NCBI GenBank assembly: GCA_963700745.1
Contig: CAVOYT010000013.1
Location: forward strand, 372,001-436,000
Reading direction: 5' to 3'
From: UBA10649 sp963700745
GTDB taxonomy: Bacteria > Actinomycetota > Actinomycetes > S36-B12
DNA: 64,000 bases
Under the pieces are notes generated by a model. That model ran no database searches. It worked only from the letters and a program-made list of their open reading frames with translations, and was not told where the DNA came from. The position numbers were made by a program, and so were the translations under genes. This document shows positions 63,290 through 64,000 of the stretch, in pieces. Each line of letters begins with the position of its first letter. Positions within the stretch are counted from its first letter, which is position 1.

Positions 63290-64000
63290 GTGGGAACCGA
63301 CGCCGGCGCAACCCTGGCGGATGTCGGGTCGTCGGCGGCCGCGGCGATCGGCACTCCCGGCTTCCGCGACGTCCTGGGCGTCGAACCCTGCCGGCAGGTC
63401 GTCGTCTGCCTGATCGACGGCCTCGGCTGGCGGGCATTGCAGGAGCACCTGGCTCTCGCACCGCGCCTGGCCGCCATGTCCGGCATGTGCCATCAACGCG
63501 GTGTTCCCGACCACGACGCCGGTGGGGCTGGCCTCGATGGGTACCGGCCTGCTGCCGGGGATGCACGGCCTCGTGGGGGCCGCCTTCCGCTACCCGGAGA
63601 CCGACGAACTGCTGATCCCGCTGCACTGGGGACGGGATCCGGTCCCGGTCGCCGTGCAGCCCGAGTCCACCGTGTTCGAGCGGGTGTCCGACGCGGGCAT
63701 CGCCATGACGACGATCTCCCCGGGGGCCTACCGGGAATCGGGTCTGACCCGCGCCGTCCTGCGCGGAGCGGACTACGCCGCCGCTGAGGACGTGGCAGAG
63801 CGCATCCTCGCCGTCCGCGAGATCCTCCAGCGGGACCGGCCCTCGTACACCTACGTGTACTGGCCGGAGCTGGACCGGATCGGGCACGAGTTCGGTGTCG
63901 CCAGCACGGAGTGGCGGGCGGCCCTCGTGCGCGTGGACGACCTCATCGGGCGCCTGGTGGACGAGCTGGTCATCGGCGCCACCCTCATCGTGACCGCGGA
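63290..64000 (+). CDS. alkaline phosphatase-fold phosphodiesterase (partial, frameshifted)
   Basis: The gene runs off the window end. GTG 63290 starts TDAGATLADVGSSAAAAIGTPGFRDVLG. VVVCLIDGLGWRAL has the first metal Asp. A frameshift near 63490 leads to INAVFPTTTPVGLASMGTGLLPGMHGLVG, where the nucleophile Thr lies in F-P-T-T-T-x-x-x-L-x-S-x-x-T-G. YTYVYWPELDRIGHEFGVASTEW holds the second metal site (D-x-x-x-H). This is the nucleotide pyrophosphatase/phosphodiesterase subgroup; the substrate is unknown. Confidence 0.82.

Noticed and set aside
1..64000. tRNA or rRNA genes
   Set aside because: I saw no cloverleaf-like or ribosomal segment on reading the intergenic regions; a covariance search would settle this.

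Overview
The window is one contig from a high-GC member of the Actinomycetes. The evidence is the HrdB/SigA-type sigma factor with a Lys/Ala/Pro-rich N-terminus, the neighbouring DUF7455, ParE and ParC genes, a SAM-IV-type riboswitch, DUF5998 and DUF4192 proteins, a TipA-type MerR regulator, and many genes with a -10 box about 6 nt upstream of the start codon and no ribosome binding site (leaderless). I cannot place it below class with confidence. Many conserved genes, including sigA, parE, metX and metY, carry single-base frameshifts. In the clearest cases one extra base explains the break, so I read these as sequence errors rather than pseudogenes and annotate across them. Layout. 0-6.7 kb: end of a diguanylate cyclase, an alpha/beta hydrolase, YbaK-type deacylase, cysK-cysE, an aspartate-alanine-exchanger-type transporter, a RutE-like nitroreductase and a zinc alcohol dehydrogenase. 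6.9-12.6 kb: pyruvate:ferredoxin oxidoreductase (nifJ) with a dihydroorotate-dehydrogenase-like partner and an aldo/keto reductase. 12.6-21 kb: lipoprotein, TipA-like regulator, tag, AI-2E-family membrane protein, cupin and VOC proteins, LPG-synthase-like membrane protein, GDSL hydrolase, Gre-like factor, a small HTH protein and DUF4192. 21-30 kb: SAM-IV riboswitch, metY-metX, a secreted hypothetical, sigA, a methylmalonyl-CoA-decarboxylase-like protein, DUF7455 and parE. 30-36 kb: two PAS/GGDEF proteins, a hypothetical and a beta-carbonic anhydrase. 36-52.4 kb is an aromatic-catabolism island. A leftward unit encodes an IclR regulator, hydratase, acylating acetaldehyde dehydrogenase, hydroxy-oxovalerate aldolase, a second hydratase/decarboxylase, 4-oxalocrotonate tautomerase and a Rieske ferredoxin. 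A rightward unit encodes two tandem catechol 2,3-dioxygenases, a histidine phosphatase, the two phenylphosphate-synthase-like subunits, a Rieske oxygenase, a zinc-ribbon protein, a third hydratase-like protein, a HAD hydrolase and an FprA-type ferredoxin reductase. A near mirror-symmetric divergent promoter separates the two units. 52.4-64 kb: a DUF559 protein between two hairpin repeats, then leftward psuG-pfkB-parC-sucrase/ferredoxin-like, then rightward a GNAT/acyl-CoA-synthetase fusion, an MFS transporter, DUF5998 and a phosphodiesterase-like protein cut by the window end. How the island may work (inference): a phenol is phosphorylated by the PEP-synthase-like pair, the aryl phosphate is hydroxylated by the Rieske oxygenase (electrons from the FprA-type reductase through the Rieske ferredoxin), phosphate is released to give a catechol, and the ring is opened by meta-cleavage and degraded to pyruvate and acetyl-CoA. 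Phosphorylating a phenol before oxidising it is known from anaerobic phenol degradation and from p-cresol degradation with a P450. The combination with a Rieske oxygenase and a complete lower meta pathway is the most unusual content here.
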